From: CAYJGN01 sp964369635 | GTDB lineage: Bacteria > Bacillota > Clostridia > Oscillospirales > Ruminococcaceae | Length of the DNA: 31,048 bases | Assembly: GCA_964369635.1 (NCBI GenBank) | Contig: CAYJGN010000023.1 | Coordinates: forward strand, 1-31,048 | Direction: 5' to 3' | In this document: piece by piece, positions 1-8,203 of the stretch | How the letters are laid out: each line of letters begins with the position of its first letter | How positions within the stretch are numbered: the stretch's first letter is position 1 | Position numbers and translations under genes: made by a program | Notes under the pieces: generated by a model | The model's database searches: none | What the model was told of the DNA's origin: nothing | The model's input: only the letters and a program-made list of their open reading frames with translations

Positions 1-27
1 GCGTGCCGTCACAGACGTCACATGCCG

Positions 28-93
28 ATTAATCTCCATTCTGTACGGAGATTATCTAAAACTATTTGTGCTGTGCACAGAATGGAGATTAAT
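28..93 (+). promoter_or_regulatory. Inverted repeat covering the ribosome binding site of the nucleoside transporter operon
   Basis: Positions 28-44 (ATTAATCTCCATTCTGT) and 77-93 are perfect 17-bp reverse complements separated by 32 nt. The right arm contains the GGAG Shine-Dalgarno (84-87) and ends at the base before the ATG at 94, so in RNA the hairpin would bury the ribosome binding site. A competing 8-bp hairpin, 30-37 (TAATCTCC) with 47-54 (GGAGATTA), uses the same left arm and would leave the real site free. This is seen in the sequence. That it acts as a translational switch is inference. The promoter and any upstream sensor domain lie outside the window. Confidence 0.6.
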
Positions 94-1623
94 ATGTCAC
101 TTCTTCGAATGGAAAAGATATCGAAAAAATTCTTTGATGTATATGTTAATAAGGATATCAGTCTATCAGTTGAGGCTGGGGAAGTACATGCTCTTCTTGG
201 CGAGAACGGAGCAGGTAAAACAACGCTTATGAATATCCTTTTTGGCATCTATAAGCCGGACGGCGGAGAAATTTATATCGAAGATAAAGAGATAACACTA
301 AAGTCTCCAAAAGATGCTATTGAAAATGGAATAGGAATGGTGTTTCAGCATTTTTCGCTAATCAAAAATATGACTGTTGTTGATAATATTATCCTCGGAC
401 TATCTGAAAACAAATTTATCATCGATAGAAAAACTGCCGCTCTTAAAATCAAAGAACTTTCGAAAAAATACCACCTTGCAGTTGACCCATACAAAAAGGT
501 TTCGACATTATCGGTTGGTGAATGTCAGAGAGTTGAGATATTAAAAGCGCTCTATCGCGAGGTTAAAATACTTATCCTCGATGAGCCAACAGCGGTGCTC
601 ACTCCAATAGAGATTAAAGGTTTTTTCGGTGTGCTAAAAGCGGTTGCCGCTGAGGGAATGGGCATTATCCTTATAACCCATAAGATGAATGAAATCCTCG
701 AGGTGACAGATAAAGTTTCAGTTCTGCGTGATGGTCTAAAGGTAGCGGAGCTTGAAACTGCAAAAACAAACCCTACCGAACTCTCAAAACATATGCTCGG
801 ACGAGAATTATCAAACGATTATACCTTTGACGCAGTAACGAGTGGGGAAGAGGCAGTTTTGAGCATTAAGAATATCGGATATGTCAGACGGCGACGCAAA
901 ACAAGGGTGCTCGAAAATTTAAACTTTGAGCTTTTCGGCGGAGAGATTTTGGGTATTGCCGGTGTTGACGGCAGTGGCCAAAAGGAGCTTTGCGAGATAA
1001 TTGCGGGTGTTCGCAAAAGATATGAGGGCGAAGTTTATTATCAGGGTAAGAATATTGATAAGCTCTCTGCGAAAGAGAGATTTAAAGCGGGAATTTCATA
1101 TATTTCCGACGATAGGCAAAACGATGGTCTTATCGGAGATATGAGCGTTTCTGATAATATTCTGCTTCGCGTTTATAACAAAGCACCATATGCAAAATAT
1201 AGCATTATGCGCCGTACTGAGATAAAGAAAAAAACCGACAAAGCAATAGATAAATACAAGATAAAAACTTCGGGAACGGGTGGCGGCAGTGTTTACGCTA
1301 AAATGCTCTCAGGCGGCAATCAGCAGAAGATAATTATTGCCCGTGAAATACGCAAATACTCAAAAGTTGTTATAGCGGCGCAACCAACAAGAGGACTTGA
1401 TATGGGTGCTACCGAGGTTGTACGCAAAAGACTTGTAGACCATAGAAATGCAGGGAATTCAGTTATCTTGGTTTCAGCAGACCTCGAAGAAATTTTGGCA
1501 CTAAGTGACCGAGTTGCTGTTATCGAGGGTGGTAAAATAGAAAAGATACTAAACAGAGACGAAGCAAATCTCACAACAATAGGCCTTCTTATGGGTGGCG
1601 CATTTGTCGAGGAGGGTATATGA
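94..1623 (+). CDS. Nucleoside-type ABC transporter, double ATP-binding subunit (BmpA/NupNOPQ class)
   Basis: A 509-residue ABC ATPase with two nucleotide-binding domains, expected to power uptake of nucleosides or related compounds together with the next two permeases. Domain 1 has Walker A GENGAGKTT (residues 36-44), signature LSVGE and Walker B LILDEPTAVLTP. Domain 2 has a degenerate Walker A (GVDGSGQ), signature LSGGNQQK and AAQPTRGLDMGA, where Gln replaces the catalytic Glu. This asymmetry is typical of the COG3845 family (for example NupO/YufO of Bacillus). An open frame extends upstream to the window edge, but the ATG at 94 is preferred because GGAG sits 6 bases before it and the family begins about here. 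The gene overlaps the next one by 4 bases (ATGA). The lipoprotein binding partner is not in the window, so the substrate is inferred from the family. Confidence 0.93.
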   Translation: MSLLRMEKISKKFFDVYVNKDISLSVEAGEVHALLGENGAGKTTLMNILFGIYKPDGGEIYIEDKEITLKSPKDAIENGIGMVFQHFSLIKNMTVVDNIILGLSENKFIIDRKTAALKIKELSKKYHLAVDPYKKVSTLSVGECQRVEILKALYREVKILILDEPTAVLTPIEIKGFFGVLKAVAAEGMGIILITHKMNEILEVTDKVSVLRDGLKVAELETAKTNPTELSKHMLGRELSNDYTFDAVTSGEEAVLSIKNIGYVRRRRKTRVLENLNFELFGGEILGIAGVDGSGQKELCEIIAGVRKRYEGEVYYQGKNIDKLSAKERFKAGISYISDDRQNDGLIGDMSVSDNILLRVYNKAPYAKYSIMRRTEIKKKTDKAIDKYKIKTSGTGGGSVYAKMLSGGNQQKIIIAREIRKYSKVVIAAQPTRGLDMGATEVVRKRLVDHRNAGNSVILVSADLEEILALSDRVAVIEGGKIEKILNRDEANLTTIGLLMGGAFVEEGI

Positions 1624-2633
1624 ATATTAAAGAGAGCATAAAGAATATTTTAATTGTTTTAGCGGTCGTTATTATCGCTACCTCGCTTTTTATAATATCG
1701 GCAGGTGCAAATATATTTGATGCTTACACGAGTTTCATAGCAGGTCTGCTAAGCCTTAATGGAGTTGGTGAAACGCTTGTTAAATCAACCCCGCTCATAC
1801 TAACCTCCCTTGGATGCGCAGTTGCTTTTAAAACAGGTTTTTTCAATATCGGAGCTGAGGGCCAGTTTTATGTGGGCGCACTTGCTGCAACGGCGACAGC
1901 GCTATCCCTCCCGTTTCAAGGCTTTTTAAATACGATGATATCAATTTTAGTTGCATTTATCGTCGGTGGCGTTTATGCCGCAATTCCGGCACTCCTAAAG
2001 ACGAAACTTCAGATATCGGAAGTTATAACGACTATTATGCTAAACTATATAGCGATAAATCTAATAGGCCTTGCAGTTCGCACCTTTTTAATGGATCCGG
2101 CGGGTTCGGTGCCGCAGTCGGCAAGGATTGATAGCGCAACAACACTACCGCTTCTCCTACTTCCAACAAGGATAAATCTCGGTATTGTTATAGCTTTTAT
2201 GGCGGTTTTTGTTGTTTGGTTTATTATGGATAAAACAACGCTTGGCTTCGAGCTTAAATCGGTAGGGTTTAACAGTCGTGCCGCTAAAGTCTCGGGTATA
2301 TCTATAATGAAAAGCGTTATAATATCAGCTCTTCTCAGCGGAGGTCTTGCGGCTATTGCAGGCTCGGTTGAGGTGCTTGGAATTCAGAAAAAACTCGTAG
2401 ATGGTATTTCATCTGATGTTGGATATACAGCGGTTTTAATATCGCTTCTCTGCAAAAATAATCCGATTTTAGTAGCGGTAGTTTCGGTTTTATATGCCGC
2501 CCTCTCGGTGGGTGCGGCAACAATGCAGCGGCAGACGGGCGTTCCCTCCTCGATAGTTAATATCATAATGGGAATAGTCGTTATTTTAATACTTGCAAAA
2601 GACCTATTTACCCGTAAAAAGGAGGCTAACTGA
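1620..2633 (+). CDS. Nucleoside-type ABC transporter permease, first subunit
   Basis: A 337-residue, very hydrophobic protein with roughly eight to ten membrane segments, of the BPD_transp_2 (branched-chain amino acid/ribose/nucleoside) permease family. Family-typical stretches are the segment around TPLILTSLGCAVAFKTGFFN, then IGAEGQFYVGA, and the coupling region with GFNSRAAKVSGIS. It starts inside the stop codon of the ATPase gene (ATGA) and shares one base with the next gene, so the three are translationally coupled. In B. subtilis the equivalent position is held by NupP, a guanosine transporter subunit. The substrate is inferred from that family relation only. Confidence 0.92.
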   Translation: MNIKESIKNILIVLAVVIIATSLFIISAGANIFDAYTSFIAGLLSLNGVGETLVKSTPLILTSLGCAVAFKTGFFNIGAEGQFYVGALAATATALSLPFQGFLNTMISILVAFIVGGVYAAIPALLKTKLQISEVITTIMLNYIAINLIGLAVRTFLMDPAGSVPQSARIDSATTLPLLLLPTRINLGIVIAFMAVFVVWFIMDKTTLGFELKSVGFNSRAAKVSGISIMKSVIISALLSGGLAAIAGSVEVLGIQKKLVDGISSDVGYTAVLISLLCKNNPILVAVVSVLYAALSVGAATMQRQTGVPSSIVNIIMGIVVILILAKDLFTRKKEAN

Positions 2634-3565
2634 TGGAAATTTTATCAATTGCTTTTTTCACAGCCTTTTTAAGCTCTGCTGTTCGGATGGCGGTGCCTAT
2701 AGCATTTGGCGGACTTGGCGAAGTTTTTTTGCAAAAGAGCGGAGTTTTAAATATAGGACTTGAGGGCGTTATGCTCGGCGGTGCCTTTTGCGCATATGCT
2801 GGCGGCGTTTTGCTCGGTGGTGCCTGGGCAGGTCTTCTCTGCGGAATACTCGGTGGAATAGCCGTTGCCGCTCTCCATGGTCTTCTATCGGTGCGACTTA
2901 TGCAAAATCAATCGGTATCGGGAATTGCGATAAACCTCTTTATTTTAGGACTCACAAGTTACCTATTTAAGATTTTCACCGCAACAGAACTTGTGCAGAT
3001 AGATATTATGCAGACGATAAGAATTCCGCTTTTAGCGGATATCCCGATCATCGGAGAGGCATTTTTCAATAAAGATATTTTAGCTTATATCTGCTATATT
3101 TTAGTTATCCTTCTGACGATTTTCTATAAGAAAACAAGGACAGGAATGAATTTCTCAGCTGTTGGTGAGAGCAGTAGAGTTTGCGATTCAGCAGGCCTTG
3201 ATGTTCTTTTGTATCGCTATAAGGCTATTTTAGTAAATGGAATTCTGGGCGGTGCCGGTGGTGCTTATCTTGTTGTAACTCAGCTTGGGGTTTTCAACGA
3301 TAATATGATTGCAGGACGTGGATATATTGCCCTTGCAACGGTTATTCTCGGCAGATTTACCTCTATTGGTGTTTTTGCTTCATCGCTTCTTTTCGGAGCG
3401 GCGATGGCTATGCAGATAAGACTTCAGGCGATAGGAATAGAGATACCAAGCCAGGTTTTTGCAATGGCACCTTATATCCTAACCCTCATAGCACTTCTTC
3501 TAACAGCAGGCAAGAGCAGCGAACCAGCAGCACTTGCAAAGCCTTTTAGACGAGAAGAGAGATAA
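2633..3565 (+). CDS. Nucleoside-type ABC transporter permease, second subunit
   Basis: A 310-residue multi-spanning permease of the same family as the preceding gene and its likely heterodimer partner (NupQ-like). It has the family stretches GEVFLQKSGVLNIGLEGVMLGGAF near residues 23-46 and an EAA-like coupling region with FSAVGESSRVCDSAGLDV. The ATG overlaps the upstream stop by one base (TGATG) and is preceded by AAAGGAGG at 2617-2624. It is the last gene of the operon: a terminator follows 28 bases after the stop. Confidence 0.92.
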   Translation: MEILSIAFFTAFLSSAVRMAVPIAFGGLGEVFLQKSGVLNIGLEGVMLGGAFCAYAGGVLLGGAWAGLLCGILGGIAVAALHGLLSVRLMQNQSVSGIAINLFILGLTSYLFKIFTATELVQIDIMQTIRIPLLADIPIIGEAFFNKDILAYICYILVILLTIFYKKTRTGMNFSAVGESSRVCDSAGLDVLLYRYKAILVNGILGGAGGAYLVVTQLGVFNDNMIAGRGYIALATVILGRFTSIGVFASSLLFGAAMAMQIRLQAIGIEIPSQVFAMAPYILTLIALLLTAGKSSEPAALAKPFRREER

Positions 3566-3593
3566 AAAGGTATCGCAAAATTTAAATGATAAA

Positions 3594-3632
3594 AAAACAC
3601 AGATTAAGGGTGAAAACTTTATCTGTGTTTTT
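3594..3632 (+). terminator. Rho-independent terminator of the nucleoside transporter operon
   Basis: AAAACACAGAT pairs with ATCTGTGTTTT, extended by AAG/CTT after one mismatch, around a loop of about 8 bases, and is followed by more T residues. It lies 28 bases after the second permease gene. Confidence 0.85.
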
Positions 3633-3680
3633 CTATTATCTCTATATTTGAAGTTATGATATTATCCTACGCTTTAATGT

Positions 3681-3710
3681 TTGAAAAAATACTGTCTGCT
3701 ATGCTATAAT
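3681..3710 (+). promoter_or_regulatory. Sigma-A promoter of mscS
   Basis: TTGAAA (3681-3686), an 18-base spacer and TATAAT (3705-3710) with an extended -10 TG at 3702-3703. It lies 20 bases before the ATG of mscS; the AGGAGG ribosome site is at 3718-3723. It makes mscS independent of the upstream operon. Confidence 0.8.
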
Positions 3711-3730
3711 AAAGCTCAGGAGGTTTTTTT

Positions 3731-4582
3731 ATGAACAATTTATTTAGTATGGCCGCAACAAATACAACTTTCACCTATGATGTCTTTATATCAGAGTATC
3801 TACCGCAGATAATTTCAGTTGCTTGGAATGTTATTTTAGCTGTTGTTATCCTTATAGTTGGGCGAAAGATAATAAAAATAGCGATGAAATCAATGTCGAA
3901 ACTGCTGATAAAATTTGATACCGACAAAGGGCTTACGAAGTTTGCTACCTCAAGTGTTAGTTGGGGTCTTTATGCAATACTCATCTTCATACTCGCCGAT
4001 ATTGTCGGTATTCCAACGGCGCAGTTTATCGCAGTTCTTGGCTCTGCCGGTGTTGCAATCGGTCTTGCACTTCAAGGCTCGCTCTCGAATCTTGCCGGTG
4101 GTGTTCTATTGCTCACGATAAAGCCGTTTAAAGTTGGCGACTATATCTCTGAGAGTACCGATAATGTTACAGGGACTGTTACGGCAGTTGATTTATTCTA
4201 CACAACCCTTATAACCCCCGATAATCAGATGGTTTTCATACCAAACGGAAAGCTCTCAGCGGCAACCGTTACAAACGTTACCTATGAGCCAACAAGGCGT
4301 GTTGATTTATCGCTATCAGTTAGCTATTCAACCGACATTAAGGCTGTGAGAGCACTTATTATCGAAGCTATTAACAGCAGAGAAAAGGTTATAAACCCTG
4401 AAGATACCGTCTGTTTTGTCGCTGATCTTGCCGATAGCGGTGTCGTGCTTGGGGTTCGCTTTTTTACAAGCGGAGAGTTTGTCTATACCGAAAAATGGGA
4501 GGCGCTCGAGCAGATAAAAGAGCTTCTTGATAAAAACAATATTGAAATTCCGTTCCCGCAGCTTGAGGTGCGGATGAAATAA
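3731..4582 (+). CDS. mscS: Small-conductance mechanosensitive channel, MscS family
   Basis: A 283-residue membrane protein, the usual MscS length. It forms a heptameric channel that opens under membrane tension to release solutes after osmotic downshock. Hydrophobic segments lie near residues 25-50 and 70-95; the pore helix TM3 (about 95-125) contains GSAGVAIGLALQGSLSNLA, almost identical to the Gly/Ala-rich pore helix of E. coli MscS, followed by the KPFKVGDYI entry to the cytoplasmic beta domain. The C-terminal domain ends EIPFPQLEVRMK, matching the family's usual IPFPQ ending. It has its own promoter and AGGAGG site. The next gene starts 28 bases downstream and may be co-transcribed. Confidence 0.95.
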   Translation: MNNLFSMAATNTTFTYDVFISEYLPQIISVAWNVILAVVILIVGRKIIKIAMKSMSKLLIKFDTDKGLTKFATSSVSWGLYAILIFILADIVGIPTAQFIAVLGSAGVAIGLALQGSLSNLAGGVLLLTIKPFKVGDYISESTDNVTGTVTAVDLFYTTLITPDNQMVFIPNGKLSAATVTNVTYEPTRRVDLSLSVSYSTDIKAVRALIIEAINSREKVINPEDTVCFVADLADSGVVLGVRFFTSGEFVYTEKWEALEQIKELLDKNNIEIPFPQLEVRMK

Positions 4583-4610
4583 ACAAATTTTTTGTTTGGA
4601 GGGAATGAAG

Positions 4611-5438
4611 ATGAAACATGATTTAACACCTAATGGGTTTGCTAATAACCATAGAAGCAGTGCGGGACTAATAGATTTTTGGCTTTGTGGCAAAGATGGC
4701 AACAAGATAACCAAAAGCGATATTGATATACTAGGCGACCATCCTCTGGTTGATATTGTTAAAGTTAGCTCACTCGACCAAGAAACATTTGAATACCTTA
4801 TTGAAAATTACGGTAATCAGTTTAGGTATATTTATTTTTTTAAAAATAAAGCAGTTGAAGATTGGTCATTGCTTGGCAAACTTCCAAATCTTGAATACAT
4901 CCACTGGTATTGGAATCAGAAGATTGATAAATTTTGGGATATGTCGGGAAATATATCCCTTGCAGGGATAGACATAGCTGATTTCACCCGCCTAAAATCA
5001 ATTGATGGTATTGAAACTGCGCCAAACCTCAAAGTCTTTGGACTTGGCAATGTATTATGGTCAAAATGGGAAATAGAATCATTTAAGCCAGTATCAAAAT
5101 GCGAAGGAATTGAATACGTTTATTTTTATGGAAAGAAAATTTTAGATACCGACTTTTCATTTGTAAAGGATATGAAGAGTTTAAAACAGCTTTCACTCAA
5201 CAACAATATTTTATCGACCGAGCAGTATGCTTGGATTGTGGGGAATTGCCCGCAGTTAAAGGGAGAGCGCATCGAACCTGCTTGGACTTTCGACCACTCA
5301 AGTTATACTTGGGTCAGTGTTTTTGGCAAGGGTAAGCGAGGATTTAACCTCGAGGGGAACGAAGAGAAACTCAAAAAAATCGAAGCTGATTTTTGGGAAT
5401 TGGCAGAGAGTTTGAAAGACAAACCATACCCAGGTTAG
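4611..5438 (+). CDS. Protein of unknown function with degenerate leucine-rich-repeat pattern
   Basis: A 275-residue, apparently cytoplasmic protein with no signal peptide or membrane segment. I do not recognise a named family. The middle carries irregular units of the form LPNLEYIHWYWN, FTRLKSIDGIETAPNLKVFGLGN, CEGIEYVYFYG and MKSLKQLSLNNN (roughly residues 80-220), which resemble degenerate leucine-rich repeats and suggest a protein-binding solenoid. It is rich in Trp and Tyr. Of three possible in-frame starts, the ATG at 4611 is chosen because GGAGGG (4598-4603) sits 7 to 8 bases upstream; the ATG at 4605 is too close. It follows mscS by 28 bases and ends before a bidirectional terminator. 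No function is proposed. Confidence 0.75.
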   Translation: MKHDLTPNGFANNHRSSAGLIDFWLCGKDGNKITKSDIDILGDHPLVDIVKVSSLDQETFEYLIENYGNQFRYIYFFKNKAVEDWSLLGKLPNLEYIHWYWNQKIDKFWDMSGNISLAGIDIADFTRLKSIDGIETAPNLKVFGLGNVLWSKWEIESFKPVSKCEGIEYVYFYGKKILDTDFSFVKDMKSLKQLSLNNNILSTEQYAWIVGNCPQLKGERIEPAWTFDHSSYTWVSVFGKGKRGFNLEGNEEKLKKIEADFWELAESLKDKPYPG

Positions 5439-5455
5439 CAGATATAATATAGCAC

Positions 5456-5484
5456 AAAAAAATCCGCCATAAGGCGGATTTTTT
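5456..5484. terminator. Bidirectional rho-independent terminator between convergent genes
   Basis: AATCCGCC (5461-5468) and GGCGGATT (5473-5480) form a perfect stem with loop ATAA, flanked by A7 on the left and further T residues on the right. It can end the plus-strand unit (stop at 5438) and the minus-strand CofE operon (stop at 5549). Confidence 0.88.
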
Positions 5485-5548
5485 AAATAAAGCTATAAAT
5501 ATCGTTTTATGCTATTTTATGCGCATAATACCAGTTTGCGCTGTAAAA

Positions 5549-6751
5549 CTATTTCGTATAGTTATCAAAATATCCTTGCACTAAAACTATCGGAGTTCCC
5601 TTATCGCCACTGCCGCTCGTTAGGTCACAAAGCGAGCCGATAAGGTCGGTTAGTCGTCTGGGAGTTGTGCCTTGAGAGACCATGTTGCCTGTTAAATCTT
5701 CGTTTTTAGCATCTTTATTTTTGATATATTCAGTAACTGCCGCTTTGAGCTCCTCGCCCTTTAGATGCGCAAAATCGTTATCCGCTATATATTTAAGCTT
5801 AATCTCATTTGGCTGTCCTTCGAGGCCGTCGGTATATCCCGGTGAGACAACAGGGTCTGCAAGCTCCCATATTTTACCAACAGGGTCTTTGAATGCGCCA
5901 TCACCATAAACCATAACCTCGATAGTCTTGCCGGTCTCCTCTTTTAGCATCCCCTGCACCTTAACTGCAAGTTCTTTGCAGTCACGAGGGAAGAGCTTAA
6001 CTGTTGTCTCGGTTGATTTATTAGAGCCGAGAAGACCATAATCTGAGTTGAAGCCGCATCCGTTTACACTCTCGTTTAAAATATCATCAAGCGTTAGCAC
6101 AACCTCGGCGCCAGCCGCTTTAACTATTCTCTTTGTTCGAGCTCTTGTATGTATATCGCAACAGATTACATGCTTTGCATATTTAACTATTTCGCCCGCT
6201 CTGTTTGAAAAGATAAACTCTGCCGTAGCGCCCGACTCCTCAATCATCTCGCGGTAGATATCAACATAGTCAACGCCTGTGAAGATATGCTTTTCATAGC
6301 CAAAAAGCTCGCGGTATTTTGCTTCGTCTAAAGTATCGCTATATGGATTAACCCCTTTTTCATCGCAGAGGTCTATATCAACTAAATGATTACCAACTTC
6401 ATCAGATGGGTAGGAGAGCATAACAACAACCTTTTCTGCTCCCTTAGCTATTCCCTTAAGGCAGATTGAGAAACGGTTTCTCGAAAGGATAGGTGCTACA
6501 ATGCCAACAGTTTTCTTGCCGCCCATTTTCGCTATAACATCTGCTGCTATATCATCAATTGAAGCGTAGTTTCCCTGCGCTCTTGCAACGATAGCTTCAG
6601 TTGCCGCAACAACATCTCTGTCACCAAAGGAAAATCCCTCGCTCTTCGCCGCCGCTATAACGCTATCTTTTATAATAGCCGCTATGTCATCCCCCTCGCG
6701 GATAATGGGCGCTCTAATTCCTCTAACAACTGTACCTACAAGTCTTTCCAT
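5549..6751 (-). CDS. CofE-like protein (coenzyme F420-0:L-glutamate ligase family)
   Basis: A 400-residue protein of the F420_ligase/CofE fold (PF01996, COG1478). The N-terminus GTVVRGIRAPIIREGDDIA and the internal stretches GIVAPILSRNRFSICLKGIA, VYGDGAFKDPVGKIWELADP and VVSPGYTDGL are typical of the longer clostridial members, about 400 residues compared with roughly 250 in archaeal CofE. CofE itself adds glutamate to F420-0, but no other F420 gene is visible here, so the true substrate is unknown. The ATG at 6751 is preferred over the one at 6760, because the AAAGG site directly touches the latter. It is the last gene of a probable SGNH-ccdA-tlpA-cofE operon, 39 bases after the thioredoxin gene. 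Confidence 0.85.
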   Translation of the reverse strand: MERLVGTVVRGIRAPIIREGDDIAAIIKDSVIAAAKSEGFSFGDRDVVAATEAIVARAQGNYASIDDIAADVIAKMGGKKTVGIVAPILSRNRFSICLKGIAKGAEKVVVMLSYPSDEVGNHLVDIDLCDEKGVNPYSDTLDEAKYRELFGYEKHIFTGVDYVDIYREMIEESGATAEFIFSNRAGEIVKYAKHVICCDIHTRARTKRIVKAAGAEVVLTLDDILNESVNGCGFNSDYGLLGSNKSTETTVKLFPRDCKELAVKVQGMLKEETGKTIEVMVYGDGAFKDPVGKIWELADPVVSPGYTDGLEGQPNEIKLKYIADNDFAHLKGEELKAAVTEYIKNKDAKNEDLTGNMVSQGTTPRRLTDLIGSLCDLTSGSGDKGTPIVLVQGYFDNYTK

Positions 6752-6790
6752 TTTAATCATCCTTTCGATAATCTATTATAAAGAGTTTTT

Positions 6791-7441
6791 CTACTCTTCT
6801 AAAAGCAATTCATCAAGAGCAGCTGAAAGGCTATCTTTTGAGATAACGCTCTTTGCATATGCAACGATTTTCGCATTCTTATCAATAACATATGTTGTTG
6901 GAATAGATGAAACACCATATGTTATAGCGCCATCATAATCGTGGTCGAAATAGATAGGGAAGCTGTAAGCTGCGCCCTCGCCGGTTTCCATAAACGCCTT
7001 TACTATCTCTTCGGTCTCTCTATCTCCATCAGTCATATTGACAAAGAGGAAGTGAACATCTTCACCGTATTCGAGATAAACTTCATCAAGGTCTGGCATC
7101 TCATCCTTGCAAGGATCGCACCAGCTCGCCCAGAAATTTATAACTATCGGTTTGCCATAGAAATCAGATAGGTTTTGCGTCTCTCCCTCGTAATCATAGA
7201 AGGTGAAATCTGCAGCGTCTGGGTAGACATCATCGCTATCATTATCATCTGAGTTATTCTCATCATCTGAACTCGAAGAATTATCGCTATTATCATCGTT
7301 ATCTTCACTGTTGTCGCTATCAAATGATGAAAAACCATCATTTGGGTCGACATATGAGCTTAGTAGGTTATATCCAACTGTTGCCAGTATAATAACAGCT
7401 ACAAGCGAGACTAAATATATAACTATTTTTTTATTTTTCAT
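6791..7441 (-). CDS. Membrane-anchored TlpA/ResA-like thioredoxin
   Basis: A 216-residue extracytoplasmic thiol-disulfide protein. A single N-terminal membrane anchor (about residues 5-27) is followed by a very acidic Asp/Ser/Asn linker (about 38-72) and a thioredoxin fold with active site WCDPC (Cys108 and Cys111) in the context FWASWCDPCKDEMPDL, and the cis-Pro segment SSIPTTYVID. Proteins of this family reduce disulfides in exported proteins and take electrons from CcdA, whose gene lies directly upstream with a 49-base gap. The start is supported by AGGAGGG 7 bases before the ATG. The acidic linker is unusually long and may hold the domain away from the membrane. Confidence 0.9.
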   Translation of the reverse strand: MKNKKIVIYLVSLVAVIILATVGYNLLSSYVDPNDGFSSFDSDNSEDNDDNSDNSSSSDDENNSDDNDSDDVYPDAADFTFYDYEGETQNLSDFYGKPIVINFWASWCDPCKDEMPDLDEVYLEYGEDVHFLFVNMTDGDRETEEIVKAFMETGEGAAYSFPIYFDHDYDGAITYGVSSIPTTYVIDKNAKIVAYAKSVISKDSLSAALDELLLEE

Positions 7442-7490
7442 AATAATACCCTCCTGTTTAATAACAGATAAAAGGTCATCTCTTCAAAGG

Positions 7491-8150
7491 TTACGCAATA
7501 GAGAAGAGGATAGTTGTTAAAAGGCCTGAAATCATCGCTATACCCATAAGGATTAGCAGTATCCCACAGACTTTGTTTATCTTATCATAGTTTCTCTTAA
7601 TAAAATCAAATGCCGACTTAAATTCATTTAGCAAAAGGCCGCTTATTATGAGAGGAATACCAAGGCCGAGCGAATAGAGCAGAAGCATTATGCCCCCCTC
7701 GATAGCAGAACCTCGAGTTCCAGCAAGGACTAAAGCAGAACCGAGGAAAACACCTGCACAAGGAGTCCATGAAACCGAGAAAACCATGCCGAAGATAAAG
7801 GCTGAGGATTTTCCGTTTATCGAAACATCTTGCGCCTTGCGGTGTATATTGAGAAATGGAAGCTTAAATGCTCCGAGATAATCAAACCCAAAAAGGATTA
7901 CGATACTACCGCCGATAATCTCAATAAGTCGCTGTTGTGCAACTAAAAATCCGCCAATAGTGCCTGCGAAAATACCGAGTGAAATAAATATTACCGAAAA
8001 ACCCATAACGAAAAATATAGAGTTTGTTATAGTTTTCTTTTTATCAGAGTCTCCTGCCGCAAAGTAGACAAGGTAGATTGGGAGCATCGGTAAAAGGCAG
8101 GGAGAAATAAAGGTTGTAACACCTTCTAAAAATGATATTAAATATTGCAT
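7491..8150 (-). CDS. ccdA: CcdA-type thiol-disulfide electron transporter
   Basis: A 219-residue polytopic membrane protein with about six segments, the usual CcdA size. The two redox cysteines lie in the expected contexts: Cys18 in FISPCLLPMLP and Cys131 in SVSWTPCAGVFLG. It carries reducing equivalents from cytoplasmic thioredoxin across the membrane, here most likely to the TlpA-like protein encoded next. GGAGG precedes the ATG by 5 to 6 bases. The gene starts 53 bases after the SGNH hydrolase gene, which places it inside the same operon. No cytochrome c maturation gene is visible, so a general extracytoplasmic reductase role is as likely as a role in haem protein assembly. Confidence 0.93.
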   Translation of the reverse strand: MQYLISFLEGVTTFISPCLLPMLPIYLVYFAAGDSDKKKTITNSIFFVMGFSVIFISLGIFAGTIGGFLVAQQRLIEIIGGSIVILFGFDYLGAFKLPFLNIHRKAQDVSINGKSSAFIFGMVFSVSWTPCAGVFLGSALVLAGTRGSAIEGGIMLLLYSLGLGIPLIISGLLLNEFKSAFDFIKRNYDKINKVCGILLILMGIAMISGLLTTILFSIA

Positions 8151-8203
8151 AGTTGCCTCCGTTTTAAAAACCGAGAACTTTTAAGTTTTATAAATGATTA
8201 ATT

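Noticed and set aside
1..32. C-terminus of an upstream gene ending at TAA 30-32
   Set aside because: Only nine codons are visible and they match nothing recognisable; the frame may be chance.
22..93. Upstream in-frame extension of the ABC ATPase
   Set aside because: The extra residues are not family-like, lie in the inverted repeat and have no ribosome site; ATG 94 is well placed.
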